DNA from: Phycisphaerales bacterium UBA3158
GTDB lineage: Bacteria > Planctomycetota > Phycisphaerae > Phycisphaerales > SM1A02
NCBI GenBank assembly: GCA_002364555.1
Contig: DEYM01000094.1
Span: 1-16,838, forward strand
DNA length: 16,838 bases
Reading direction: 5' to 3'
Shown here piece by piece: positions 4,910 to 12,842 of this stretch (positions are counted from its first letter, which is position 1; the number at the start of each line of letters is the position of its first letter). The position numbers and the translations under genes are program-made. Under the pieces are notes generated by a model, which saw nothing but the letters and a program-made list of their open reading frames with translations, had not been told where the DNA came from and searched no databases.

Positions 4910-7546
4910 ATGAACATGGACCGCTTCACCACCATGGCCAGACAATCGATCGCCGCCGCGCAGGCACAGGCCGTCGAATCCAGGAACGCCGAACTGTCCC
5001 CGCTCCATCTCCTCTGGGCACTGCTGGTCGATGAGAAGAGCATCGCCAACGACATTCTCGATCATGCCGGCAGGCAGCCCGATGTACTCAGGCAACTCGT
5101 GCAGTCGGAACTCGATCGACTACCCAACGTGCAATCGAATTCCGGATACACACCCCAGACCAGTCCGGCACTGCTGAACGTCCTGATGGAGGCCGAGAAG
5201 CTCGCTGCGGCAATGGATGATGGATACACCTCCCAGGAGCATCTGCTGCTGGCCCTGGGTGAAGTCCCCTCGCCGGCGCGGGAAGCCATGAGGACGACCG
5301 GGCTCGATGCGGCCACAGTCCGCTCGGCCATCGATTCGATACGAAAGGCATCGGGAATCGAATCGATCGACGACGCCGAGGCCGAATCCAACTTCGAAGC
5401 GCTCAAGAAGTACGGCATTGATCTCAACAACATGGCGATATCCGGAAAACTGGACCCGGTCATCGGACGCGACGAGGAGATTCGCCGTTGCATGCAGGTC
5501 CTCAGTCGCCGAACCAAGAACAACCCGGTCCTGATCGGAGAGCCCGGCGTCGGCAAGACCGCCATCGCCGAGGGCCTGGCTCAACGCATCGTGGACGGCG
5601 ACTGTCCGTCCTCTCTCAAATCATCCAGGATCATCGCCCTCGATGTGGGACAGCTTCTCGCCGGCGCGAAGTTCAGAGGTGAATTCGAGGATCGACTCAA
5701 GGCGGTTCTCCGTGAAGTCATCGCGAGCAATGGACGAATAATCCTCTTCATTGACGAACTGCACACCATCGTCGGAGCTGGTGCAGGGGAAGGTGCCGTA
5801 TCCGCGGGCAATCTTCTCAAACCCGCTCTGGCCAGGGGTGAACTGCATGCCATCGGCGCCACGACGCTTGATGAATACCGAAAGCACATCGAGTCCGATC
5901 CGGCCTTCGAGCGCCGGTTCCAACCCGTCTTCGTAGACGAGCCCTCCGTGGAGGACACCGTCGCGATCCTTCGTGGTCTGAAACAGCGGTACGAAGCCCA
6001 TCATGGCATCCGAATCCAGGATGGCGCCATCATGGCCGCCGCCGCCATGAGCCATCGGTACATCGCGGATCGTTTTCTTCCCGACAAGGCCATCGATCTC
6101 CTCGATGAAGCCGCGTCGAGACTCCAACTCGAAAACGACTCGATGCCGGCGGAGATCGACGAGTTGCGTCGTCGGATCATGCAACTCGAGATCGAGCGGG
6201 AAGCGCTTCGCATGGAGAAGGACCGTGATTCGAAGGAACGACTCGAACAGATCGAGTCCGAACTCTCCAATCTCGAGGAGGAGAATCACTCGCTGAGCGC
6301 CAAGTGGGAGGTGGAGAAGGCGGAGCTGGACGAAATCAAGTCCGTAAAGGAATCCGCCGACACGGCCAGAATCGAACTGGAACGCGCTCGCCGCTACGGC
6401 GATCTCGAGAAAGCCGCGCAGATCCAGTACGGCACGATCCCCGAACTGGACAAGAGGCTCGAGGAAGCCGAACGAACACTGGCCCAGAGACAGGCGGAAG
6501 GCAAGGGCCTGGTGCGAGAGGAGGTCGATGCCGAACAGATCGCCGAAGTCGTCGGCAAATGGACCGGCATTCCCGCCATCAGACTCGTCGAGGGCGAACG
6601 CGAACGATTGCTGCGAATGGAGGAACGACTGCAGACCAGGGTCATCGGCCAGTCGATCGCGGTCGAAGCCGTCAGCGATGCCGTCCGACGCAATCGTGCA
6701 GGACTCGATGAAGCCGGCCGACCGATCGGTTCCTTCCTGTTCCTCGGGCCCACCGGAGTCGGCAAGACCGAACTGTGCAAGGCGCTCGCCGAGTTCCTCT
6801 TCGATTCCCAGGATGCGCTGGTCAGGATCGACATGAGTGAATTCATGGAGCAGCACTCGGTCGCACGACTGATCGGAGCGCCTCCCGGCTATGTCGGCTA
6901 CGAGGAGGGCGGGCGCCTGACAGAGGCGGTCCGACGTCGTCCGTACAGCGTCGTTCTATTCGATGAAATGGAAAAAGCCCATCCGGACGTCTCGAACGTG
7001 CTCCTGCAGGTCCTCGATGACGGACGACTCACGGACGGCCATGGCCGAACCGTCGACTTCACGAACACGATCATCGTGATGACCAGCAACATCGGTTCCC
7101 AGTCGCTGCTTGAAATGACCGAATCCGGCGCTTCCCAGAATGAGATAGAGCAGAGGATGATGACTATCCTCAAGAGTTCCCTTCGACCGGAACTGCTCAA
7201 CCGGATCGACGACACGATCGTGTTCCATCGACTCGACAGAGTCATGATCCGCGACATCGTCCGGGTGCAGCTGGAGGGACTCTCCAGAAGAATGCTCGAT
7301 CGAGGCCTGATGCTGGAAGTGACGGATGCCGCCGTCGATTCGCTGGCCGAAGCGGGCTGGGATCCCCAGTTCGGTGCCAGACCGCTCAAACGGGTGATCC
7401 AGAAGGAACTCGAGAACGCCATCGCCACCCGCGTACTCTCCGATGAGATCAAGGCGGGAGACCAGGTACTCGTCGATGTCGATTCGGGAGTCTTCAGCTT
7501 CACGGTGTCGGCCGTGGCGACGCAAGAGGACCCCGTCAAGGCCTGA
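4910..7546 (+). CDS. clpB: ATP-dependent disaggregase ClpB (Hsp100)
   Basis: Hexameric cytoplasmic AAA+ disaggregase that works with DnaK to extract and refold aggregated proteins. Seen: 878 residues, close to the usual length of about 860. Domains in order: the N-domain repeat pair (about 1-145, starting MNMDRFTTMARQSIAAAQAQA); first ATPase with Walker A GEPGVGKTA (about 209-217) and Walker B FIDELH (about 278); the coiled-coil middle domain (about 400-525, rich in Glu, Leu and Arg), which marks ClpB rather than ClpA or ClpC; second ATPase with GPTGVGKTE (about 613) and LFDEMEKAHPD (about 681), and sensor-2 region GARPLKRVIQ (about 822). There is no ClpP-binding IGF loop that I recognise. 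It starts at the ATG after AGGAG. It is followed 37 bases later by a lipoprotein gene that has its own -10-like box. All key motifs are intact. Confidence 0.97.
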   Translation: MNMDRFTTMARQSIAAAQAQAVESRNAELSPLHLLWALLVDEKSIANDILDHAGRQPDVLRQLVQSELDRLPNVQSNSGYTPQTSPALLNVLMEAEKLAAAMDDGYTSQEHLLLALGEVPSPAREAMRTTGLDAATVRSAIDSIRKASGIESIDDAEAESNFEALKKYGIDLNNMAISGKLDPVIGRDEEIRRCMQVLSRRTKNNPVLIGEPGVGKTAIAEGLAQRIVDGDCPSSLKSSRIIALDVGQLLAGAKFRGEFEDRLKAVLREVIASNGRIILFIDELHTIVGAGAGEGAVSAGNLLKPALARGELHAIGATTLDEYRKHIESDPAFERRFQPVFVDEPSVEDTVAILRGLKQRYEAHHGIRIQDGAIMAAAAMSHRYIADRFLPDKAIDLLDEAASRLQLENDSMPAEIDELRRRIMQLEIEREALRMEKDRDSKERLEQIESELSNLEEENHSLSAKWEVEKAELDEIKSVKESADTARIELERARRYGDLEKAAQIQYGTIPELDKRLEEAERTLAQRQAEGKGLVREEVDAEQIAEVVGKWTGIPAIRLVEGERERLLRMEERLQTRVIGQSIAVEAVSDAVRRNRAGLDEAGRPIGSFLFLGPTGVGKTELCKALAEFLFDSQDALVRIDMSEFMEQHSVARLIGAPPGYVGYEEGGRLTEAVRRRPYSVVLFDEMEKAHPDVSNVLLQVLDDGRLTDGHGRTVDFTNTIIVMTSNIGSQSLLEMTESGASQNEIEQRMMTILKSSLRPELLNRIDDTIVFHRLDRVMIRDIVRVQLEGLSRRMLDRGLMLEVTDAAVDSLAEAGWDPQFGARPLKRVIQKELENAIATRVLSDEIKAGDQVLVDVDSGVFSFTVSAVATQEDPVKA

Positions 7547-7571
7547 GTCCACCCCGAGGCTCCGCCCCTCG

Positions 7572-7577
7572 TACAAT
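7572..7577 (+). promoter_or_regulatory. -10-like hexamer TACAAT before the lipoprotein gene
   Basis: TACAAT (5 of 6 consensus matches) is separated by 6 bases from the ATG at 7584, the spacing expected for a leaderless transcript. There is no Shine-Dalgarno and no consensus -35. Confidence 0.4.
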
Positions 7578-7583
7578 CCAAGC

Positions 7584-8015
7584 ATGAGATGTCTACTACT
7601 GAGTTTGCCGCTTCTGTTCGTCGGATGCACGACCGATCCCGGATTCACTCCGGCCCAACGACTCTCCGGAGAGTGGACGTCCGCCATGGATGGAAGTCGA
7701 GTGACGATGTCCCCCGATGGCACGTGGCTGTATGCCTATCTCGACGAGGATGGAAGCCATGTTCTGCCCGGTTCGTTCGAAGCCACCTGGGACATGATCA
7801 CCTTCACGACCTGGGACGGGCGTTGCGCGGATGTGGAAGGTCGATACGACTACGATCTCTCGATGGATACGCTGATGCTCACCCTGTCGCATGACGACTG
7901 TCCCGGCAGGGAGATCCGAATGGAGTATGCGTGGACGCGGGCGATGCGACGAGATACGCCTGCTGTCGACGCGGGCACGCTCGAAGCCATCAGTGAGCAA
8001 GAACGATCAGAGTGA
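7584..8015 (+). CDS. Small secreted lipoprotein, lipocalin-like beta-rich domain
   Basis: Function not recognised. Seen: 143 residues beginning MRCLLLSLPLLFVGC, a short lipoprotein signal peptide with the lipidated cysteine predicted at residue 15. The mature part is beta-rich with a pattern common to small lipocalin-like or copper-resistance-like envelope proteins: GEWTS...GSRVTMSPDGTWLYAYLDEDG, GSFEATWDMITFTTWDG, and YDYDLSMDTLMLTLSHDDCPGR. Two cysteines (in WDGRC and HDDC) might form a disulfide. The start is set by the signal peptide; an in-frame upstream ATG lies inside clpB. The stop overlaps the end of the convergent aroC gene by 9 bases, and both stop codons sit in a palindrome. It was probably placed after clpB by chance rather than functionally linked. 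Confidence 0.75.
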   Translation: MRCLLLSLPLLFVGCTTDPGFTPAQRLSGEWTSAMDGSRVTMSPDGTWLYAYLDEDGSHVLPGSFEATWDMITFTTWDGRCADVEGRYDYDLSMDTLMLTLSHDDCPGREIRMEYAWTRAMRRDTPAVDAGTLEAISEQERSE

Positions 8016-8018
8016 TCG
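8004..8018. terminator. Stop-codon palindrome between lipoprotein gene and aroC
   Basis: CGATCA, loop GAG, TGATCG is a perfect 6-bp stem. The plus-strand TGA (8013-8015) is in the right arm and the minus-strand TGA (8009-8007) in the left arm, so either transcript folds the same hairpin over its stop. No T-run on either side. A bidirectional end signal is plausible but unproven. Confidence 0.4.
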
Positions 8019-9170
8019 GGCCGCATCGAGATAGGCGGCATAGGAGGTGGCGATCTCCTTCATGGTGTCGCCACCGAACTTGTCGAGGAACATCGCGGCG
8101 ACCTCGAAGGCGACCGCATTCTCCATGACCACGCTGGCGGCGGACACCGCACACACATCGCTTCGCTCGTAGTCGCTGTGCTCCGACTGCTTGGTTCGAA
8201 GATCGACGCTTGGCATTCCCTTCAGCAGAGTGCTGATGGGCTTCATGGCGCCGGTGACGACGATGGGCATTCCATTGGTCATGCCCCCTTCGATGCCTCC
8301 GGCGTTGTTTCGCTCTCGCATGAAACCCAGGAGCGGCGTGTCGCGAAGCGAGTCGTCGTAGGAGATTGGATCGTGGACTTCCGAACCTCTTCTGGAGGCC
8401 ACTTCGGAGCCCAGTCCGATCTCGACCGACTTGAAGGCCTGGATACCCATGACCGCCGCGGCGATTCTGGCGTCGAGTCGATCGCCCAGGAGGGCGCAGC
8501 TGCCAAGACCGATCGGGCAGCCCGTGACATGCACTTCGCAGAGTCCACCGACCGTGTCCTTGTCCACCTTGGCGGCGCGAATGGCCGCCATCATTCCCTC
8601 GGTCGCCTTCTGATCGGGCGCGTAGACCTCGGATGCGTTTCGGGCGGTCCGCAGCTCGTCCATCTTCGAGGGGTCGACCACGACGTCCGTCCTGACCTGA
8701 TGAACACTTCGAACGAAACCGAAGACATTGATTCCGAACGTCTTCAACAGACAGCTCGCGGCGGCACCGGCGGCGGTTCTCGCCGCGGTTTCCCTGGCAC
8801 TGGCTCTCTCGAGCGTGTCCCGGCAGTCGTCCGTGAGCCACTTGATGCTTCCGGCCAGATCCGCATGGCCGGGTCTTGGCCGATGAATCGGTGGTGTTCG
8901 ATCGGAATCATCGAGCCGACTGTCCTTGTTGGGAATCTGCATGACCAACGGCGCACCGGTTGTCCTGCCACTGCGGATGCCAGCCAGGAACGTGGCCCGA
9001 TCGGTCTCGATTCGCTGCCGGGCACCCCGGCCGTATCCACCCTGACGACGTCGGAGTTCTTCATCGATGAAATCGATGTCGAGATCGAGGCCGGCTGGAA
9101 AACCCGTGAGGACGGCCAGTCCGCATGGGCCATGTGATTCGCCGGTTGTCAGACAGGTGAGTGAGGACAT
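8007..9170 (-). CDS. aroC: Chorismate synthase
   Basis: Catalyses the last shikimate-pathway step, 5-enolpyruvylshikimate-3-phosphate to chorismate, using reduced FMN; cytoplasmic homotetramer. Seen: 387 residues. Family signatures are all present: GESHG (10-14), RRRQGGYGRGARQRIETD, RPGHADL, RASARETAARTAAGA, then NNAGGIEGGMTNGMPIVV, and the C-terminal YERSDVCAVSAASVVMENAVAFEVAAMFLDKFGGD. The length matches the short bacterial type. The ATG at 9170 fits the conserved N-terminus. A TAGCAT box lies 9 bases upstream, and the GGGGG between it and the ATG could act as a weak ribosome-binding site. It is divergent from hslU across 81 bases, and its 3' end overlaps the lipoprotein gene by 9 bases. 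Confidence 0.97.
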   Translation of the reverse strand: MSSLTCLTTGESHGPCGLAVLTGFPAGLDLDIDFIDEELRRRQGGYGRGARQRIETDRATFLAGIRSGRTTGAPLVMQIPNKDSRLDDSDRTPPIHRPRPGHADLAGSIKWLTDDCRDTLERASARETAARTAAGAAASCLLKTFGINVFGFVRSVHQVRTDVVVDPSKMDELRTARNASEVYAPDQKATEGMMAAIRAAKVDKDTVGGLCEVHVTGCPIGLGSCALLGDRLDARIAAAVMGIQAFKSVEIGLGSEVASRRGSEVHDPISYDDSLRDTPLLGFMRERNNAGGIEGGMTNGMPIVVTGAMKPISTLLKGMPSVDLRTKQSEHSDYERSDVCAVSAASVVMENAVAFEVAAMFLDKFGGDTMKEIATSYAAYLDAARSL

Positions 9171-9179
9171 GATGCCCCC

Positions 9180-9185
9180 ATGCTA
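9180..9185 (-). promoter_or_regulatory. -10-like hexamer TAGCAT before aroC
   Basis: On the minus strand TAGCAT (4 of 6 consensus matches) ends 9 bases before the aroC ATG. No good -35 is visible. It is proposed mainly because other genes here show the same arrangement. Confidence 0.28.
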
Positions 9186-9239
9186 CCACCGCTCGGCGAT
9201 TCACCCTAATTTGGACGGGCCAAGCCGCCTCTGGATGAC

Positions 9240-9245
9240 TATCAT
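9240..9245 (+). promoter_or_regulatory. -10-like hexamer TATCAT before hslU
   Basis: TATCAT (5 of 6 consensus matches) is followed by 6 bases (CCTCCC, no Shine-Dalgarno) and then the hslU GTG, as expected for a leaderless mRNA. A TTGGAC at 9211-9216 is 23 bases upstream, too far for a normal -35. Confidence 0.4.
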
Positions 9246-9251
9246 CCTCCC

Positions 9252-10586
9252 GTGTCAGATTTAACACCTCGCCAGATCGTCTCGGAACTCGACCGCCACA
9301 TCATCGGCCAGGACATGGCCAAGCGCGCGGTGGCCGTGGCCGTCCGCAATAGATGGCGGCGACGTCAGCTCGATCCAGACTTCGCTCGCGAGGTCGTCCC
9401 ACGCAACATCGTGATGGTCGGACCCACCGGGGTCGGCAAGACCGAGATAGCCCGACGACTGGCCCGACTCGTGAAGGCCCCGTTCGTCAAGGTCGAAGCG
9501 AGCAAGTTCACCGAAGTCGGCTACGTCGGACGTGATGTCGAATCGATGGTCCGGGATCTGCTCGAGATCGGCATCTCTATGGTGCGATCCGAACATGCCC
9601 GATCCGTGAGGGAATCGGCACAGGTCGCCGTCGAGGAGCGACTCGTCAGCCTGCTTCTGGGCGATGAGAACGATGAGTCGACCGGAGGTGATGACGACTC
9701 CCATGAATTCGTCCGAACCAGAATGCGTGAGAAGCTCGCCGAAGGTGCGCTCGACGAACGCGAGATCGAGGTCAACGTCCGGGACAACCGACCCACGCCA
9801 TCCATCAACATGGTCGGAATGGATCAGATGGACACGGGCATGAGCTCGCTGCTCGAGAACCTGGTTCCGGAACGACGCAGCCGACGGCGAGTCACGGTCG
9901 AACGCGCACGAACACTGCTGCTCGAGGAGGAGACCGAGAAGCTGCTCGATCAGCAGAAGATCATCGAACAGGCCATCGAACGGACCGAGAACGCCGGCAT
10001 GATCTTCATCGACGAGATCGACAAGATCGCCTCGAGTGATCGCCAGGGGAACGCCGACGTCAGTCGACAGGGTGTCCAGAGGGATCTGCTCCCGATCGTG
10101 GAGGGCAGCGCCATCAACACCAAGCATGGCGTGGTGCACAGTGATCAGATCCTGTTCATCGCAGCCGGCGCCTTCCATGGAGCCTCCGTGAGCGATCTCA
10201 TGCCGGAGCTTCAGGGACGTTTCCCCATCCGGGTTGAACTCGATGCGTTGACCAGAGAGGATTTCAGACGGATCCTGACGGAGCCCGATGCCGCGATCAC
10301 CAAGCAGCAATGCGCGCTGCTCGGAACGGAATCACTGGAGATACGTTTCACCGACGACTCGCTCGACGCGTTGGCCGAGCTGGCCGCCCAGGCCAATGCG
10401 GAACTCGAGAACATCGGTGCCCGCCGGCTCATGACCGTGATGGAAAAGGTCTTCGAGGAAATCGCATTCGATGCTCCGGATATGGCCGATCGCGGCGAAA
10501 CGGGCGTCGAGATAACCGAATCGTTCGTTCGGGAACGGCTGGCGCCGCTTCTCAAGGACGAGGATCTGGGACGCTTCGTCCTCTGA
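9252..10586 (+). CDS. hslU: ATP-dependent protease ATPase subunit HslU (ClpY)
   Basis: AAA+ unfoldase that feeds substrates to the HslV peptidase. Seen: 444 residues, essentially the family length. The start MSDLTPRQIVSELDRHIIGQDMAKRAVAVAVRNRW matches HslU from residue 1, fixing the GTG start at 9252. Walker A GPTGVGKTE (about 57), the pore-loop motif GYVGRD, Walker B MIFIDEIDKIA (about 250), the arginine-rich RQGVQRDLLPIVEG region, and sensor-2 IGARRLMTVMEKVFEEIAFDAP are present. The C-terminal tail DEDLGRFVL, which docks into HslV in characterised systems, is intact. The acidic insertion region (about 110-245) is variable as expected. hslV, usually next door, is not in this window; the kept tail implies it exists elsewhere. 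No Shine-Dalgarno; TATCAT lies 6 bases upstream. Confidence 0.96.
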   Translation: MSDLTPRQIVSELDRHIIGQDMAKRAVAVAVRNRWRRRQLDPDFAREVVPRNIVMVGPTGVGKTEIARRLARLVKAPFVKVEASKFTEVGYVGRDVESMVRDLLEIGISMVRSEHARSVRESAQVAVEERLVSLLLGDENDESTGGDDDSHEFVRTRMREKLAEGALDEREIEVNVRDNRPTPSINMVGMDQMDTGMSSLLENLVPERRSRRRVTVERARTLLLEEETEKLLDQQKIIEQAIERTENAGMIFIDEIDKIASSDRQGNADVSRQGVQRDLLPIVEGSAINTKHGVVHSDQILFIAAGAFHGASVSDLMPELQGRFPIRVELDALTREDFRRILTEPDAAITKQQCALLGTESLEIRFTDDSLDALAELAAQANAELENIGARRLMTVMEKVFEEIAFDAPDMADRGETGVEITESFVRERLAPLLKDEDLGRFVL

Positions 10587-10609
10587 GGCAACCGACACCG
10601 GGCACACGT

Positions 10610-12193
10610 TCAGGACTCAAGCAGCGCTTTCCATTCATCCATGGGCGCTTCGCCACCGGTCCATGTCCTGAACTGGCGAGCGGCCTGGGCCAGGAACATC
10701 TCATCACCCGTGATGGTGACCGCACCAGCCTGCCGTGCCTGTTGGATCAACGGCGTCCGTCTCGGTTGATAGACCGCATCGAAGACGACCATTCCCTCGC
10801 CGAGCACATCGACTGAACCACCAAGGGCCTCCAGTGGCGACAGCTCCGGATCGGGACCACCGGCCATTCCAAGCGTTGTCATGTTGAGCACGGCGTCGAA
10901 TCCGTCCTCCGATCGTGGCGCTCCCGACCGATACTCGATGGAAGCGGATGCCTCCATGCGTGCCTTCACATCCTCGACCAATCCGCGAGCCCGCTCCTGC
11001 GATCGATTGAACACAACGACTCGAGCACCTTCCATCAGCAGACCGATCGCGGCGGCGCGGGCCGCCCCACCGGCGCCCAGCATGGCAACATTCGAATCCT
11101 TGAGCGACATCCTCTCTCGCAGGGGACCGATGATGCCCTCGGTGTCCGTGTTGTCCGCCACAAGTGAGCCATCGGGCAGAACGACCAGAGTGTTGGCTGA
11201 ACCACATCGTTGCGCCATGGGTGTCAGGACACCCCCCGCCTCCTCGACGAATCGAATCAGGTTCTCCTTGTGGGGCGACGTGACCGCGAGACCCGAGAGC
11301 TCCAGGGATGGATGATCCAGCATGCACACCAGAGATGCCTTGAACGATTCCCATCCCTCGATCACGGGCATCGGAACAAGCACGCCATCGAAGCCGCTGC
11401 GTCGACAGGCCGTGTTGTGCAGCAACGGGCTCAGGGAATGCTCGACCGGATCACCGAGGATCCCGAACACCTTCGTGGACGAACTGATCGAATCGAAGTG
11501 GTAGACATCACGAAGTTGCTGGATGGTCAACTGACCGGGTGCCGTCGCCAGATCCTCGCCGTTGGACGCGAAGGTAAGCAGTCCACCGAACTTTCCAGCC
11601 AGCACCCGGGACATCACGCCGAATCGACCCATGCACAGCACGATCATCGGTCCCGCCGCCTCGTCGAGCATCTCCATCGCCTCGAGGGAATCCCGAATCG
11701 ATCTCGCCATCCAAGCGACCTTCACGACAGAGGCGTCGTCCTCACCCCACATGGCGTCGAGCTGCCTGGCCAGATCGTTCGGTCGGCCTTCGAAATCGTG
11801 GGTCGACAGCACCAGACCACAATCCTCATCAGCCAGCAGCCGGCCGATCGCGATCCGAAGATCCCGATCACGTCGCCACGCCGCGGATTCGACATCAATG
11901 TACTTGGGGATGGCACCAGCCTCGACCAGCGACTGAAGCAGACCCACCCGGTCTGATTCATCGCCACCGAATCGCCCCCCCTCCTCGACCATTCGACAGG
12001 TCAGGATGCACGGCAGTGGCGTGTCTTGGACGAGTATCCGGCAAGCACGGTGGCCCGCCTCCTCGACCGCCAGTTCATCGACACGCCATTCGACCAGCTG
12101 GGCCCCCAGAGCCGAAGCCGATCGAGCCTGCTCCAGAGCCGAGTCCACTTCGGCTGGGTCGTTGACCTGAATTGAGACGGTGATGAATGACAC
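10610..12193 (-). CDS. aroDE: Bifunctional 3-dehydroquinate dehydratase (type I) / shikimate dehydrogenase
   Basis: Fusion enzyme for steps 3 and 4 of the shikimate pathway. Seen: about 527 residues. AroD half (about 1-235): EWRVDE (E35, R37), catalytic histidine in STHDFEGRPND (H132), Schiff-base lysine in VVKVAWMA (K158), and the substrate loop EDLATAPGQL. AroE half (about 241-527): FGILGDPVEHSLSPLLHN, catalytic lysine in TSPHKEN (K309), GSANTL, ADNTDTEG (D350), NADP-binding GAGGAARA (373-380) and FNRSQERA. Both active sites look complete. Such fusions are known from plants, Chlamydiae and Planctomycetota. The GTG at 12193 is preferred because TACCAT lies exactly 6 bases upstream and ITVSIQ, the first beta strand, follows at once; an in-frame ATG at 12226 would overlap the divergent gene's start. 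Divergent neighbour 31 bases away; convergent with hslU (23-base gap). Confidence 0.95.
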   Translation of the reverse strand: MSFITVSIQVNDPAEVDSALEQARSASALGAQLVEWRVDELAVEEAGHRACRILVQDTPLPCILTCRMVEEGGRFGGDESDRVGLLQSLVEAGAIPKYIDVESAAWRRDRDLRIAIGRLLADEDCGLVLSTHDFEGRPNDLARQLDAMWGEDDASVVKVAWMARSIRDSLEAMEMLDEAAGPMIVLCMGRFGVMSRVLAGKFGGLLTFASNGEDLATAPGQLTIQQLRDVYHFDSISSSTKVFGILGDPVEHSLSPLLHNTACRRSGFDGVLVPMPVIEGWESFKASLVCMLDHPSLELSGLAVTSPHKENLIRFVEEAGGVLTPMAQRCGSANTLVVLPDGSLVADNTDTEGIIGPLRERMSLKDSNVAMLGAGGAARAAAIGLLMEGARVVVFNRSQERARGLVEDVKARMEASASIEYRSGAPRSEDGFDAVLNMTTLGMAGGPDPELSPLEALGGSVDVLGEGMVVFDAVYQPRRTPLIQQARQAGAVTITGDEMFLAQAARQFRTWTGGEAPMDEWKALLES

Positions 12194-12199
12194 ACGAGG

Positions 12200-12205
12200 A
12201 TGGTA
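12200..12205 (-). promoter_or_regulatory. -10-like hexamer TACCAT before aroDE
   Basis: On the minus strand TACCAT (4 of 6 consensus matches) is followed by 6 bases and then the GTG start at 12193. It sits back to back with the plus-strand box at 12212-12217. No Shine-Dalgarno. Confidence 0.38.
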
Positions 12206-12211
12206 CCGACG

Positions 12212-12217
12212 TAGACT
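12212..12217 (+). promoter_or_regulatory. -10-like hexamer TAGACT before the DUF2470-type gene
   Basis: TAGACT (4 of 6 consensus matches) ends 7 bases before the ATG at 12225. ATGACA (12187-12192, 5 of 6 to the -35 consensus) lies 19 bases upstream, slightly long spacing. There is no Shine-Dalgarno. Confidence 0.33.
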
Positions 12218-12224
12218 CGACAGC

Positions 12225-12842
12225 ATGAATTCCGATGAACAGGCGATGCTGAAAAAAGCGATCGATCATCTCCACACCTGGACGAGTGGCGATCTGAGGT
12301 TCGATGAACATATTCGGCCGGTGAAGTACGTCTTCGCACCCGATGGTCGACTCGTGGTCCCGGTGATGGTGGCCATGCTTCAGGCGACCGAGATGGTCGT
12401 GCATGTCCCCAGAGCCGACGAAACCGCCATGGAACTGCTTGTCAGTCCGCTGGAACTCGACGAGGACGGACCCGAAGGCGGCCTCGCGGATCGATGGCGG
12501 ATCTATCACGGCGATCCACCAGATGTGCATTGGGCCAGCCTGACAGTCGATCTGGCTCGATTCCACGGCATGGTCATGGATGGCGAGGCGATCCAGCAAC
12601 CCAATCCATTCGCACCGCTTGAGCCGGCCATCTGCGGCGAACTCAATCGTGATCATGTGGAGAAGGTTCGAGCGGCTCTCGTGAAGACGCTGGATGTCGA
12701 TACGGAAGAACCGAGAGTCGTCGGCGTCGATCCACGTGGAATCGACGTACGAGCCCGGTTCGATGTCGTCAGACTCGCCTTCGATCATGTACTGGATGAG
12801 GGAGACGACATCCGGTCGACTGTGATCGATCTCATCAGCTGA
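12225..12842 (+). CDS. DUF2470-domain protein, probable FMN-type split-barrel fold
   Basis: Not recognised with certainty. Seen: 205 residues. The C-terminal third (CGELNRDHVEKVRAALVKTLDVD, PRVVGVDPRGIDVRARFDVVRLAFDHVLDEGDDIRSTVIDLI) resembles DUF2470: an N-x-DH helix, a VG-D-GIDVRA strand pair and a closing helix with a DD pair. That domain is often the C-terminus of heme-utilisation (HugZ-like) and pyridoxamine-phosphate-oxidase-like proteins. The N-terminal part (PVKYVFAPDGRLVVPVMVAMLQATEMVVHVPRADETAMELLVSPLEL, then WRIYHGDPPDVHWASLTVDLARFHGMVMDG) would fit a divergent split barrel. I see no clear FMN or heme ligand set. The start at 12225 is favoured by spacing to TAGACT; an in-frame ATG at 12180 would run across the aroDE start. 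The gene ends 8 bases before hldE's convergent end, inside a palindrome. Confidence 0.6.
   Translation: MNSDEQAMLKKAIDHLHTWTSGDLRFDEHIRPVKYVFAPDGRLVVPVMVAMLQATEMVVHVPRADETAMELLVSPLELDEDGPEGGLADRWRIYHGDPPDVHWASLTVDLARFHGMVMDGEAIQQPNPFAPLEPAICGELNRDHVEKVRAALVKTLDVDTEEPRVVGVDPRGIDVRARFDVVRLAFDHVLDEGDDIRSTVIDLIS

Noticed and set aside
5621..6856. 411-codon open frame on the minus strand opposite clpB, and similar long frames opposite hslU (9261-10310) and aroC (8178-9137)
   Set aside because: They mirror strongly conserved genes on the other strand, have no family motifs, and arise from codon bias in GC-rich coding DNA.
7555..7571. CGAGG-N7-CCTCG inverted repeat after clpB
   Set aside because: Only five pairs, no T-run, in a G+C-rich spacer; not convincing as a terminator.
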